A DNA stretch of 64,000 nt, from assembly GCA_035641315.1 (NCBI GenBank), contig DASQUK010000193.1, forward strand, positions 45,710 to 109,709. Reading direction: 5' to 3'. Both the position numbers and the translations under genes were made by a program. This stretch comes from DASQUK01 sp035641315. GTDB taxonomy: Bacteria; Actinomycetota; Acidimicrobiia; Acidimicrobiales; VFJN01. Positions 39,528-48,435 of this stretch are shown here, in pieces. Position 1 is the stretch's first letter. The number at the start of each line of letters is the position of its first letter. The notes beneath the pieces were generated by a model. It was given only the letters and a program-made list of their open reading frames with translations. It was not told where the DNA came from and ran no database searches.

Positions 39528-41603
39528 TCACACCTCGGCGCCCTCACGTCGCACGACCAGGGTGCCGAGGCGGTCGACCACCACCCGCACCCCCGGGGGG
39601 ACGGGCAGGGTCGACCCGTACTCCTCGATGACGGCCGGGCCGCCCACCTCGTCCCCCGCGCCGAGGTCGCCCCGCCACGCGACCGGCGTGTCGTGCCAGG
39701 CGCCGTCGAAGAACACGGGCCGGGTGGCGCCGGCGGGGACCTCGCCGCTGCCGGCCGCCACGGGCGCGATGGCGGGCGCTTCGAGCGGACCGACGCCGGT
39801 CAGGCGCACGTTGACCCATTCGACGCCGTGGTGGGGCCGGGCGCGGTAGCAGTAGCCGTACAGGCGCTCGTGCTCGTCGTGGAAGCGATCGAGCACGGCC
39901 GCGGCCAGGTCGGCATCGACCGGTCCGCCGGGGACGTCGACGCGCACCTCGAACGCCTGGCCGTCGTAGCGCAGGTCGGCCGAACGCAGGAACCGCTGCT
40001 CGGCCGGGTCGAAGCCCTCCGCCGCCAGCGAGGCGCCGGCCTCGTCCTCCAGCTCCTTGTAGACGGCCGCCAGGGCCGCCAGGTCGAGCTCGGCGTGCTT
40101 GGCCACGAACGTCCGCACGTCGTCGAGGCGGACATCGACCGTCAGCAGGCCGAAGGCGCACAGGTTGCCGGGGTCGGGCGGGACCACCGCGGCGGCGAGC
40201 TCGAGCACGTCGAGCAGCCGGCCTGCCTGCAGCGGGCCCGATCCGCCGAACGCGCACAGCGCCAGGTCGCGGACGTCGATGCCCCGGCGCACGGTCACCT
40301 GGCGGATGGCGTTGGCTTGGTTCCACGCCCAGATCTCCAGGATCCCCTCGGCGCACGCCTCGGGCGTGAGCGCCAGCTCGCCGGCCAGGGCGTCGATGCC
40401 CGCCCGAGCGGCTTCCGCGTCGAGCGGCATCTCGCCGGCCAGCAGGTGGGGCGGGATGCGGCCGAGCACCAGGGCGGCGTCGGTGAGGGTGGGCTCCGTG
40501 CCGCCCCGGCCGTAGCAGAGCGGGCCCGGGTCGGCGCCGGCCGAGCGGGGGCCGACCTTGAGCGTCCCCTCGGGCGACACCCAGGCGATCGACCCACCGC
40601 CGGCGCCCACGGTGACGATGTCGATCATCGGCACCTTGGCCGGGAAGCGCCCGACGGTCGCCTCGGTGGTGAGCGAGGGTGCCCCCGAGCGGATGACCGC
40701 CACGTCGGTCGAGGTGCCGCCGCCGTCGAGCGTCACCACCTCGTCGAACCCGGCGGCGTGGGTGACGGCCGCCGCCCCCAGCGCGCCGGCGGCCGGGCCC
40801 GACAGCACGGTGGTGATGGGCTTGCGGGCGACCTGGCCGGCGGAGGTGACGCCGCCGTTGGACTTCATGACGTAGAACGGCACTCGGGTGGCGGTCCGCC
40901 CATCAAGCTGTGCCGCGAGGCGCTCGACGTAGCTGGCGACCGCCGGCTTGACGAAGGCGTCGACGAGGGTGGTGACCGAGCGCTCGTACTCGCGGTACTC
41001 ACGCAGCACGTCGGAGCTGATCGACACCGAGCACTCGGGATACGCCTCGGCGAACAGGTCGCGCACCCGCCGCTCGTGGGCGGGATTGGCGTAGGCGTGC
41101 AGCAGGCAGACGCCGACGGCCCGCACGCCGTGGTCGCGGAACCACCGCGCCTGCGCCACGACCGCGGCCTCGTCGAGCGGTCGCAGCACGGCGCCGGTGG
41201 CGTCGAGGCGCTCGGGCACCTCGCGCACCAGGTGGAGGGGGACGATGCGGTCGGGCTTCACCCAGAAGTACGAGTTGCCATAGCCGTCGGGGACGCTCTG
41301 GCGGCCGATCTCAAGGAGGTGCCGGAAGCCGGCGGTGGTGAGGAACCCGAGGCCCTCCACCTCGCCCTGCAGGAGGGCGTTGGTCGCAACGGTCGTGCCG
41401 TGGAAGACCGACCCCACGCCCGCCCAGTCGGCGGCGGGCAACGACGCCAGTGCCTTCTCCGCCCCGGTCAGGAACCCGATGGAGTGGTCGTGCGGGGTGG
41501 AGGGCGTCTTGGTGGCGGTGAGGGCACCGGTGGCCTCGTCGAGCACGACCACGTCGGTGAAGGTGCCACCGGTGTCGATGCCCACGCGCAGCCGGTCGCT
41601 CAT
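39528..41603 (-). CDS. hyuA: HyuA: ATP-dependent hydantoinase/oxoprolinase subunit A
   Basis: 691 residues from the ATG at 41603. ASKHA-type ATPase signatures: RVGIDTGGTFTDVVV (7-21), FHGTTVATNALLQGE, LSGPAAGALGAAAVTHAA and TLDGGGTSTDVAV, then GPRSAGADPGPLCYGRGG and LCAFGGSGPLQAGRLL. It activates a lactam or cyclic urea by phosphorylation for opening with HyuB. Its ATG overlaps the stop of the nitrilase-fold gene (ATGA), placing it at the end of the coupled molybdenum-hydroxylase/carbamate-kinase operon. Confidence 0.93.
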   Translation of the reverse strand: MSDRLRVGIDTGGTFTDVVVLDEATGALTATKTPSTPHDHSIGFLTGAEKALASLPAADWAGVGSVFHGTTVATNALLQGEVEGLGFLTTAGFRHLLEIGRQSVPDGYGNSYFWVKPDRIVPLHLVREVPERLDATGAVLRPLDEAAVVAQARWFRDHGVRAVGVCLLHAYANPAHERRVRDLFAEAYPECSVSISSDVLREYREYERSVTTLVDAFVKPAVASYVERLAAQLDGRTATRVPFYVMKSNGGVTSAGQVARKPITTVLSGPAAGALGAAAVTHAAGFDEVVTLDGGGTSTDVAVIRSGAPSLTTEATVGRFPAKVPMIDIVTVGAGGGSIAWVSPEGTLKVGPRSAGADPGPLCYGRGGTEPTLTDAALVLGRIPPHLLAGEMPLDAEAARAGIDALAGELALTPEACAEGILEIWAWNQANAIRQVTVRRGIDVRDLALCAFGGSGPLQAGRLLDVLELAAAVVPPDPGNLCAFGLLTVDVRLDDVRTFVAKHAELDLAALAAVYKELEDEAGASLAAEGFDPAEQRFLRSADLRYDGQAFEVRVDVPGGPVDADLAAAVLDRFHDEHERLYGYCYRARPHHGVEWVNVRLTGVGPLEAPAIAPVAAGSGEVPAGATRPVFFDGAWHDTPVAWRGDLGAGDEVGGPAVIEEYGSTLPVPPGVRVVVDRLGTLVVRREGAEV

Positions 41604-42502
41604 CGCTTTCCCTGCTCCCGCGGCGGGGGGAACGGCGCCGTCGCCTCCGACTCCAACACCGCGCGATGGCGCCGGTAGAGGTCCAGGTTGCGCTCCGCCA
41701 GGTGGTCGAACCCCTGGCGGACCGACGACCCGGGGCTGATGGTCGCCATGGGGTCGAGGCCGATCGTTGCCGACACCCAACCCGGCTGGCTGGTGCCCCG
41801 GGCGAGCACCTCGCCGGTGGGCCCGACGATGAGGGAGTTGCCGAAGTAGACGAAGCCGCCGGGGTCGACGCCGACGGCGTTGGGCGCCACCACGTAGACG
41901 TGGTTGTCGTAGGCGCGGGCCCGGGTGGTGAGCTCCCAGATGTCGGCCGCCCGCAGGAACGCCGACGGCCGCACCACCACCTGGGCGCCCAGCCCGGCCT
42001 CGATGCGCACCAGCTCGGGGAAGTCGCCGTCGAAGCAGATCACGCTGCCGATGCGGCCGAGCGGGGTCGGGACGACCAGCACGTCGTGTCCCGGGGCAGC
42101 CCACTGGCGCTCGGTCGGGAACAGGTGGGTCTTGCGGTAGGTGCCGAGCACCTCGCCGTCGGGACCGATGACGGCGGCGGCGTTGTAGACGACGCCCCGG
42201 TCCGCCCCTGCCTCGTAGGTCGGCCACACAAGGAGGACTCCGAGCTCGGCGGCGAGGGCCTGCGCGGCCTCGGTGAGCGGCCCGGGGATCGGGCCCAGCA
42301 GGTCCCACAGGTCCGCGGCGTCGAGGCCCGGCGCGAACCCGGTTGTCACGGTCTCGGGCGCCACCACCAGGGCGGCGCCCGTGGCGTCGACACAGCGGTG
42401 CGCCAGCTCGAGGGCGGCCTCGACGTTGGCCTTGACAGAGGCGGGGGTCAGCGGGCCGGCGGCGGGCGCGAGCTGCAGGGCGGCGGCCACGAACGGGTTC
42501 AC
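41600..42502 (-). CDS. Carbon-nitrogen hydrolase (nitrilase superfamily amidase)
   Basis: 300 residues. Catalytic triad visible: Glu50 (VAPETVTTGF), Lys124 (YRKTHLFPTE) and Cys156 (VICFDGDFPE). The Glu after FPT and the text RARAYDNHVYVVAPNAVG fit amidases or N-carbamoyl hydrolases rather than true nitrilases. The GTG start overlaps the coxG stop and its stop overlaps the hyuA start, so it is firmly in the operon. It could cleave a carbamoyl compound or an amide intermediate such as malonamate; substrate is inferred from context only. Confidence 0.9.
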   Translation of the reverse strand: MNPFVAAALQLAPAAGPLTPASVKANVEAALELAHRCVDATGAALVVAPETVTTGFAPGLDAADLWDLLGPIPGPLTEAAQALAAELGVLLVWPTYEAGADRGVVYNAAAVIGPDGEVLGTYRKTHLFPTERQWAAPGHDVLVVPTPLGRIGSVICFDGDFPELVRIEAGLGAQVVVRPSAFLRAADIWELTTRARAYDNHVYVVAPNAVGVDPGGFVYFGNSLIVGPTGEVLARGTSQPGWVSATIGLDPMATISPGSSVRQGFDHLAERNLDLYRRHRAVLESEATAPFPPPREQGKR

Positions 42503-43059
42503 GGTGCACCTCGCGGACGCGCCCGGCGCCACCGTAGGCCGAGGACGAAGGCCGCCCCGACGCCAGCCGCGGCCACCGCTCGCCGGCGCCCGGGCCGCGT
42601 CGACGGTTCTGGTGACGCGATCCGTTGGAAATCGACGGATTCCGTCACCGGAACCCGCGACGGGCGGGCCGCGGCGGCTGCCGCCGCCAGGACCGCTTCC
42701 GCGGTGCGTCGCACCGCCGCCGCCAGCACCGCCGAGCCGACCGTCCCTAGCGGCCCGTCGACCGTCCCCTCGACCGTGAGCGCCGCCCGCGCCGGGTCGG
42801 CCCGCACGACCAGGTCCACGTTCCCCGGCTCACCGGCCCCGCTCACCCTGACCGCGTCGGCGTCCACGGGCACGACCGTGCCGACCCACACACCCCGCAC
42901 CGATGCCACCGCCACCTCCGTCACCACGTGGAGCGTGCCGTCGCCGTCGACATCCCGCGTCACCGATCGGCATCCCGGTAGGGCCGCGGCCAGCGCCGAG
43001 GGGTCGGACAGCGCCGCCCATGCCTCGTCGGGGGCGGCGACCGGGAAGGTCGTCCTCAC
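42499..43059 (-). CDS. coxG: CoxG-like SRPBCC protein with palindrome-encoded linker
   Basis: 186 residues. The SRPBCC domain, about 1-130, opens FPVAAPDEAWAALSDPSALA and includes ALPGCRSV, a CoxG signature (LPGC). CoxG proteins associate with Cox-type molybdenum hydroxylases and help anchor or mature them. The linker (about 138-157, VPVTESVDFQRIASPEP) is the translated 47-bp palindrome, and a single hydrophobic helix (AVAAAGVGAAFVLGL) with a basic tail follows. GTG start overlaps the large-subunit stop. Confidence 0.82.
   Translation of the reverse strand: MRTTFPVAAPDEAWAALSDPSALAAALPGCRSVTRDVDGDGTLHVVTEVAVASVRGVWVGTVVPVDADAVRVSGAGEPGNVDLVVRADPARAALTVEGTVDGPLGTVGSAVLAAAVRRTAEAVLAAAAAAARPSRVPVTESVDFQRIASPEPSTRPGRRRAVAAAGVGAAFVLGLRWRRARPRGAP
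42607..42653. repeat. Dispersed palindrome, 47-bp family, copy 2, inside coxG
   Basis: Left arm TTCTGGTGACGCGATCCGT, loop TGGAAATCG, and a right arm with three mismatches. The loop is the exact reverse complement of copy 1's loop (CGATTTCCA), so this copy is inserted in the opposite orientation. It is read in frame in the linker of the CoxG-like protein. Confidence 0.9.
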
Positions 43060-45437
43060 GTGACCGCCACCCGCTCCCGGGTCATGGCCCACAGCTCGGG
43101 CGGCGAGATCGGCATGCGGTCGACGCGCACCCCCGTCGCGTCCTCGATGGCCGCGGCCAGGCAGGCCGAGCCCGGGATCACGCCGGCCTCCCCGGCGCCC
43201 TTGATCCCCAGCGGGTTGAGCGGCGACGGCGTCTCGATGTGGCCGATCGTGGGCGTGGGCACCTCGCTCAGGTACGGCATCAGGAAGTCCATGAAGCTGG
43301 CGTTGCTGAGGTTGCCGCCGGCGTCGTAGACGAGCCGCTCGTACAGGGCGCCCGCCACGCCTTGGGCGACGCCGCCGTGGATCTGTCCCTCGACGAGCAT
43401 CGGGTTGATCAGCGGCCCGCAGTCGTGCACCACCGCATAGCGCAGCACGTCGACGACGCCGGTGTCGGGGTCGATCTCCACGACCGCGGCGTGCATCCCC
43501 GAGGCGAACGTCGAGCGGACCGGCGAGTAGTAGTCGCGTGCCTCGAGCCCGGGCTCCTCGTCGTCGGGGACCGGCGCCACGTCGGGATCGGCCGGCGTCA
43601 CGAACTGCGTGGCCGCCTGCGCCTCCTTGGAGAACGAGTAGCGCAGCGGGTTGGACAGCACCGCCACCTGCGACAGGGGGATCCCCCGGCTCGGCGTGCC
43701 GCGCACGTGCACGAACCCGCCCTCGATGTCGAGGTCGTCGGGCGCGGCCTCGAGCGCCTCGGCCGCGATGCGGATGGCCTTGTCCCGCACGGCCCGGGCT
43801 GCGAGCGCCACGGCGTTGCCGCTCATCACCGCCGCCCGGCTGGCGTAGGTGCCGACCGCGTACGGGAACCGGCGAGTGTCGCCGGTGGTCACGTACACGT
43901 CGGCGACGTCGACCCCGAGCTCGTCGGCCACGACCTGGGCCAGAACCGTCTCGTGCCCCTGTCCCTGCGACGTGAGCCCGGTCGCCACCATGACCCGCCC
44001 GTTGGTCTCCACGTGGACGTGGCCACCCTCGTAGGGACCGACGCCCGTCCCTTCGACGTAGCACGCCAGCCCGATGCCCAGCCGGCGGCCCTCGGCCGCA
44101 GCCGCCGCCCGCTCCGCGGGGAAGCCGTCCCAGCCCACCAGCTCCTTGACCTGCGCCAGCAGCGCCGGGTAGTCGCCGGAGTCGTAGATCAGCGGCCGGC
44201 CGTCCTGGAACGTCATCTGTAGGTCGTAGGGGAACTCGTCGGGCCCGATGAGGTTGCGGGCCCGCACGTCGGCCCGGTCCAGCCCGAGCTTCCCGGCGAT
44301 GCGGTCGACGGTCCGCTCCATCACGAAGCAGCCCTGCGGCCGCCCTGCGCCGCGGTAGGGCGTGCAAGTCACCGTGTTGGTGTAGAGCGAGGTGAACGTG
44401 ACCCGGTAGTGGCGGTGCCGGTAGGGGCCGGGAAGCTGGGTGGCGGTGATGATGGGCAGCACGATGCCGTAGGGCGTGTACGCCCCGTTGTCGTGCCAGA
44501 ACTCGACCTCGAGCCCCAGGATGGTGCCATCGTCGTCGAAGCCGACCCGCACGTGGTGCTCCTGGCCCCGCTCGTGGGTGGCCGAGACGAAGTGCTCGTA
44601 GCGGTCCTCGACCCACTTGACCTCGCGGCCGAGCAGCCGGGCCGCCCACGGCACGAGGACCTCCTCTGGGTACGGGTGCACGACCTTGGTGCCGAAGCCG
44701 CCGCCGACGTCGGGGGTGACGACCTCGACGGCCACGTCGGGCAGGCCGAGGATGTTGGCAACCGCTGCCCGCACGCCGGTCGACGTCTGGGTCGAGGTGC
44801 GGATGCGCAGGCGCCGGTCGTCGGCGTCCCAGCGGGCGTGCACGCCCCGGCCCTCGAGCGGCGACGACAGGGAACGCTCCATCGCGAGGTCGAGCTCGAG
44901 GACGTGGGGAGCGGCGGCGATGGCGGCGCGGGCGTCGCCCAGCTCCTGGGTGGTGACCGCGGCCACGTTGCCGGGCACGTCGGGGTGGACCAGGTGCTCG
45001 GCCGACCGGGCGGCACCGATGCCGACGACCGCGGGCAGCCGCTCGTAGTCGACGACGATCCGGTCGGCGGCGTCCTCGGCCACGTAGCGATCGACGGCCA
45101 CGACCATGACGACGGGCTCGCCGACGTGGTTGACCTCGCCGCGCGCCAGGGCGTACTGGGTGCGGGGCTGGGTCAGGTCGGGATGGGGGATCAGCAGAGG
45201 CAGCGGCTCGGCCAGGCGCCCCGGCAGGTCGTCCCAGGTGTAGACGGCGACGAGACCGTCGACGTCGAGCGCGTCGGTGACGTCGATCCCGGTGATCCGG
45301 GCGTGGGCGTGCTGGCTGCGCACGAAGGCGACGGCCAGGGCGTCGTGACCGACGTCGTCGAGGAAGCGGCCGGCGCCGGTGAGCAGGCGCTGGTCCTCGC
45401 GCCGCTCCACCCGCTCGCCGAACCAGCGCGTGCTCAC
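43056..45437 (-). CDS. Molybdenum hydroxylase large subunit (xanthine dehydrogenase family, form II)
   Basis: 793 residues from the GTG at 45437. Molybdopterin-cytosine-type large subunit: GERVERREDQRLLTGAGRFL, TPDVGGGFGTKV, and the active-site loop PYRGAGRPQ (~360), which is the form II AYRGAGR type and not the AYxCSFR of true CO dehydrogenase. The catalytic Glu (~747) is in IKGAGEAGV. It hydroxylates an aromatic heterocycle or aldehyde using water. It overlaps the 2Fe-2S gene upstream and coxG downstream by 4 bases each. In context a pyrimidine-type substrate is plausible. Confidence 0.93.
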   Translation of the reverse strand: MSTRWFGERVERREDQRLLTGAGRFLDDVGHDALAVAFVRSQHAHARITGIDVTDALDVDGLVAVYTWDDLPGRLAEPLPLLIPHPDLTQPRTQYALARGEVNHVGEPVVMVVAVDRYVAEDAADRIVVDYERLPAVVGIGAARSAEHLVHPDVPGNVAAVTTQELGDARAAIAAAPHVLELDLAMERSLSSPLEGRGVHARWDADDRRLRIRTSTQTSTGVRAAVANILGLPDVAVEVVTPDVGGGFGTKVVHPYPEEVLVPWAARLLGREVKWVEDRYEHFVSATHERGQEHHVRVGFDDDGTILGLEVEFWHDNGAYTPYGIVLPIITATQLPGPYRHRHYRVTFTSLYTNTVTCTPYRGAGRPQGCFVMERTVDRIAGKLGLDRADVRARNLIGPDEFPYDLQMTFQDGRPLIYDSGDYPALLAQVKELVGWDGFPAERAAAAAEGRRLGIGLACYVEGTGVGPYEGGHVHVETNGRVMVATGLTSQGQGHETVLAQVVADELGVDVADVYVTTGDTRRFPYAVGTYASRAAVMSGNAVALAARAVRDKAIRIAAEALEAAPDDLDIEGGFVHVRGTPSRGIPLSQVAVLSNPLRYSFSKEAQAATQFVTPADPDVAPVPDDEEPGLEARDYYSPVRSTFASGMHAAVVEIDPDTGVVDVLRYAVVHDCGPLINPMLVEGQIHGGVAQGVAGALYERLVYDAGGNLSNASFMDFLMPYLSEVPTPTIGHIETPSPLNPLGIKGAGEAGVIPGSACLAAAIEDATGVRVDRMPISPPELWAMTRERVAVT

Positions 45438-45967
45438 GGGCGGAGCTCCTCGGCCACCAGCTCGGCGGCACGCCGGACCGAGCGGACGATGTTGACGTAG
45501 CCGGTGCAGCGGCACAGGTTGCCGCCCAGGGCGTCGGCGATCTCGTCGTCGGAGGGATCGGGGTCGCGGGCCAGCAGCTCGCTCGTGAGCAGCAGGAAGC
45601 CCGGCGTGCAGAAGCCGCACTGGAGGCCGTGGCACTCGCGGAACGCCCGCTGCACCGGCCCCAGCTCGCCGTCGGGTTCGGCGCCGTCGGTTTCCGCCAG
45701 GCCCTCGACGGTGCTGATGTGGGCGCCGTCGACCATCACGGCGAAGGTGAGGCACGAGCGGATCGGTTCGCCGTCGAGCAGGACGGTGCAGGCGCCGCAC
45801 ACGCCGTGCTCGCAGCCGACGTGGGTGCCGGTGAGCCGCAGGTCGTGCCGTAGGAGATCGGACAGCAGCCGCCGGGCAGGCACGCGGGCTGACCGGGCGA
45901 CGCCGTTGACGGTGACGACGACCTCGTGGAGGTCGTTGGGGCCGCGGGCAGGGGCCGTCTCACGCAC
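45434..45967 (-). CDS. Molybdenum hydroxylase [2Fe-2S] small subunit
   Basis: 177 residues. The plant-type ferredoxin cluster is bound by Cys52, Cys57, Cys60 (GCEHGVCGACTV) and Cys72; the second, helical-domain cluster by CGFCTPG and CRCTGY. It passes electrons from the molybdenum site to the FAD subunit. Length is close to usual (150-170). Start is GTG. A 147-base gap filled by GAGGCAATAGGG-type repeats separates it from the FAD subunit gene, the only sizeable break between the nitrilase-fold gene and carbamate kinase. Confidence 0.95.
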   Translation of the reverse strand: MRETAPARGPNDLHEVVVTVNGVARSARVPARRLLSDLLRHDLRLTGTHVGCEHGVCGACTVLLDGEPIRSCLTFAVMVDGAHISTVEGLAETDGAEPDGELGPVQRAFRECHGLQCGFCTPGFLLLTSELLARDPDPSDDEIADALGGNLCRCTGYVNIVRSVRRAAELVAEELRP

Positions 45968-45986
45968 GGGCGAGCCCCCCTGTTGC

Positions 45987-46081
45987 GAGGCAATAGGGAC
46001 CGGCCAAAGAAGCCTGAGGCAAGTGGGACCGGCCCCCGGGCCTTATTGCCTCGGGAGTGTCTCCGCGGTCCCTGTTGCCTC
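45987..46081. repeat. Nested inverted repeats of GAGGCAATAGGGACCG type
   Basis: Outer arms GAGGCAATAGGGACCG (45987-46002) and CGGTCCCTGTTGCCTC (46066-46081) pair with one mismatch. Two inner, diverged copies (GAGGCAAGTGGGACCG at 46015; ATTGCCTC at 46045) form a second inverted pair. A further single copy of the motif is at 21743. It lies between the Mo-hydroxylase FAD and Fe-S genes and would fold into a long RNA stem in the operon transcript. Confidence 0.8.
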
Positions 46082-46114
46082 GGGTCGAGCATCGGACGTT
46101 GGGGGGCGGGGGGG

Positions 46115-47008
46115 TCATGCGGGGACCTCCGAGGGGCGCTCGGTCGCGCCGGACCCGGCGCGGGCCCGGTCGAGAGCACGGTCCACCGCCCGAACGGTGA
46201 GCGTGGCGGCCAGGTGGCGCCGGTACTCGCCGCTGGCGTGGATGTCCTCGGTCGGGTCGAGGGCCGAGGCGACGAGGTCGTAGACGGCGCCGTCGGTCAG
46301 CGCCGGAGTGAGGTCGACGACCGGCGGCGTGGGGGCGCAGGACAGGTACGCGGCCCGGCCGGCGGTCGGCGTCCCGTCGCCGTCCACCGTCACCATCAGT
46401 GCCACTCCCGCCAGCGCGAAGTCGCCGTGCCGGCGGGCGAGCTCCTCGACCGCCCATCCCGTGCCCGCGGCGAGGGCGGGGAACGTCGCCGCCACCACCA
46501 GCTCGTCGGGCTCCAGGGTCGTCTGGAGCGGCCCGGTGAACAGGTCTGCGGCGGCCACCCGCCGAGCCGCGAGCGTGCCCGCCCGCCATGCCACGGCCTC
46601 GACGCTGCCGTCCAGCAGCGCCAGCACCGCCGGGAGCTCGGCCGCCGGGTCGGCGTGGGCGAGCGAGCCACACACCGTGCCGCGGTTGCGGATCACCGGG
46701 TGGGCGATCCACCCCGTGGCCTCCACCAGCAGCGGGTGCGCGCCGGGCAGCGCCCGCTCGCGCAGCAGCCGCGCGTCCCGCACCGTGGCCCCCACCTCCA
46801 CGGCGCCGTCGCGCAGCTCGAGCCGGTCGAGCGTGCCGATGCCGTTGATGTCCACGAGATGCGCCGGGGCGGCCAGGCGGAAGTTGAGCAGCGGGACCAG
46901 GCTCTGGCCGCCGGCGATCACCTTCGCCTCGTCCCCCAACTCGGCCAGCAACTGGGCGGCCTCCTCGACCGACGCAGGCCGGTGGTAGACGAACGGCGGC
47001 GGCTTCAT
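46115..47008 (-). CDS. Molybdenum hydroxylase FAD-binding medium subunit
   Basis: 297 residues. PCMH-type FAD domain: FVYHRPASVEEAAQLLAEL, VIAGGQSLVPLLNFRLAAPA, and GTVCGSLAHADPAAELPAVL; a C-terminal CO-dehydrogenase flavoprotein domain follows (EYRRHLAATLTVRAVDRAL). It passes electrons from the Fe-S subunit to NAD or a quinone. Its ATG overlaps the DUF1116 stop (ATGA). This overlap is the physical link that ties the molybdenum enzyme to the FdrA/carbamate kinase set. Confidence 0.94.
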   Translation of the reverse strand: MKPPPFVYHRPASVEEAAQLLAELGDEAKVIAGGQSLVPLLNFRLAAPAHLVDINGIGTLDRLELRDGAVEVGATVRDARLLRERALPGAHPLLVEATGWIAHPVIRNRGTVCGSLAHADPAAELPAVLALLDGSVEAVAWRAGTLAARRVAAADLFTGPLQTTLEPDELVVAATFPALAAGTGWAVEELARRHGDFALAGVALMVTVDGDGTPTAGRAAYLSCAPTPPVVDLTPALTDGAVYDLVASALDPTEDIHASGEYRRHLAATLTVRAVDRALDRARAGSGATERPSEVPA

Positions 47009-48435
47009 CGCGGCGCCTCAACCAGGGCGGCCAGCGCCGCGACCGCGGCGCTGAAGCAGTCGAGCGGGGGGTGGACCAGCCCGGCGCCCACCTGGCCGGT
47101 CCCCGCCACCCGCCCGGCGATGCCGGTGTTGATGATCGGCGCCATTCCGGTGCGCACCACCCGAAGAACGTCTATGCCGAACGGCACGCCCCGGAAGCCG
47201 AGCGGCGGCAGCGCCCAGCCGGGGTGCTCGGCGAGCGTGACCTGGTACATCAGCTCGGTCCACGTCCTGGCGTCGGCCACCTCACCGCCGACGAGCTGCA
47301 CGATGGCCGGCGCCCCGGCCATGGCGAACCCGCCGAGGCCCACGGTCTCGGTGATGGCCGAGTCGCCGATGTCGGCGTTGGCATCGTCCGGGCCGAACCC
47401 GCCCAGGTAGAGCCCGTCCGGGACCGCCGCCGGGGCCGTGAACCAGCGGTCGCCGGTGCCCGCCACGCGGATGCCGAACTCGGTGCCGTTGCGGGCCATG
47501 GCCACGACGACGGTGGACCCGGCGATGCCCCGGCCGGCGTCGGCCACCAGCTTGGCGGCGCCCATGACGACGTTGAGCAGGAAGTGGTCGTTGGCGTCGA
47601 TGAACGCCAGCACGTCGGCGACGTCGTCGGCCCGGTGGCCGGCGGCACCGCCGTCGACGGCGCGGACCATGTCCGGTGCGAGGGCGCGCACCAGCAGCGA
47701 AGTGCCCGCCCGGTTGCGGTTGTGACCCTCGTCGCCCATGGCCACCATCGACGCGATCAGCGAGCCCACGTCGACCGGTCCGTGGCGCCGTAGCGCCGAC
47801 GCCAGCACGGGACCCAGCACCCGCTCCATCCAGCGCAGCCGCTCGGTGACCGCCTCGCCGAAGGCGCCGTAGCGCAGCACCTTGCCGAGCCCCTCGTTGA
47901 GGGTGCTCCGGCTAGCGCGGCCGTCGGTGTCCTCGAGCACCCACATCGGCATCGACGGGCTCACGATGCCGGCCATGGGCCCCACGCTGGCGTGGTCGTG
48001 GCAGGGCGCCAGCTCGATGGCCCCGGAGGCGGCGAGCGCCTCAGCCGCGTCGGGGGTGTCGGCCCAGCCCTCGTAGAGGCAGGCGCCGATGATCGCCCCC
48101 CGCATCGGTCCCGTGGCCGTATCCCAGTCCACCGGGGGACCGGCGTGGAGCAGCTGGTGGCGGCCGATCCCCACCAGCCCGGCCGCGGGACGGACGTCGA
48201 CGAGACGGGGCCGGACCGCCGTCATGCGCTCGATCGCCATGCGGTTGGCGGGGACGAGCCGGGGATCGGACGTCACGGCGGCGACCGCCGCTACCGAGCC
48301 GGCCGGGGGTGGCCGCCACTCGACCGGCACGGTCGTCACGCCTTGGGCGGCCAGCGCCTCGTCGAGCGTCGGTGCCCCCACGGTGATGACGGCCTCGGGC
48401 GGGACCAGCAGGTCGGCGATGGGGCTGCTGCTCAT
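47005..48435 (-). CDS. DUF1116 protein (YlbE/AllG-like), partner of FdrA
   Basis: 476 residues. Recognisable stretches are HQLLHAGPPVDWDTATGPMR, CHDHASVGPMAGIVSPSMP, LMAxMGDE-type text (MVAMGDEGHNRNRAG), NDHFLLNVVMGAAKLVAD, and ELMYQVTLAEHPGW. In E. coli the homologue ylbE lies with fdrA, ylbF and a carbamate kinase in the allantoin locus and is linked to oxamate carbamoyltransferase activity. Here the same four families are contiguous. It overlaps the FdrA stop and the FAD subunit start by 4 bases each. Confidence 0.9.
   Translation of the reverse strand: MSSSPIADLLVPPEAVITVGAPTLDEALAAQGVTTVPVEWRPPPAGSVAAVAAVTSDPRLVPANRMAIERMTAVRPRLVDVRPAAGLVGIGRHQLLHAGPPVDWDTATGPMRGAIIGACLYEGWADTPDAAEALAASGAIELAPCHDHASVGPMAGIVSPSMPMWVLEDTDGRASRSTLNEGLGKVLRYGAFGEAVTERLRWMERVLGPVLASALRRHGPVDVGSLIASMVAMGDEGHNRNRAGTSLLVRALAPDMVRAVDGGAAGHRADDVADVLAFIDANDHFLLNVVMGAAKLVADAGRGIAGSTVVVAMARNGTEFGIRVAGTGDRWFTAPAAVPDGLYLGGFGPDDANADIGDSAITETVGLGGFAMAGAPAIVQLVGGEVADARTWTELMYQVTLAEHPGWALPPLGFRGVPFGIDVLRVVRTGMAPIINTGIAGRVAGTGQVGAGLVHPPLDCFSAAVAALAALVEAPR

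Noticed and set aside
43056..47008. Aerobic CO dehydrogenase (coxMSL)
   Set aside because: The active-site loop is PYRGAGR (form II), without the Cys of the form I loop, and the genes are coupled to carbamoyl-handling genes.
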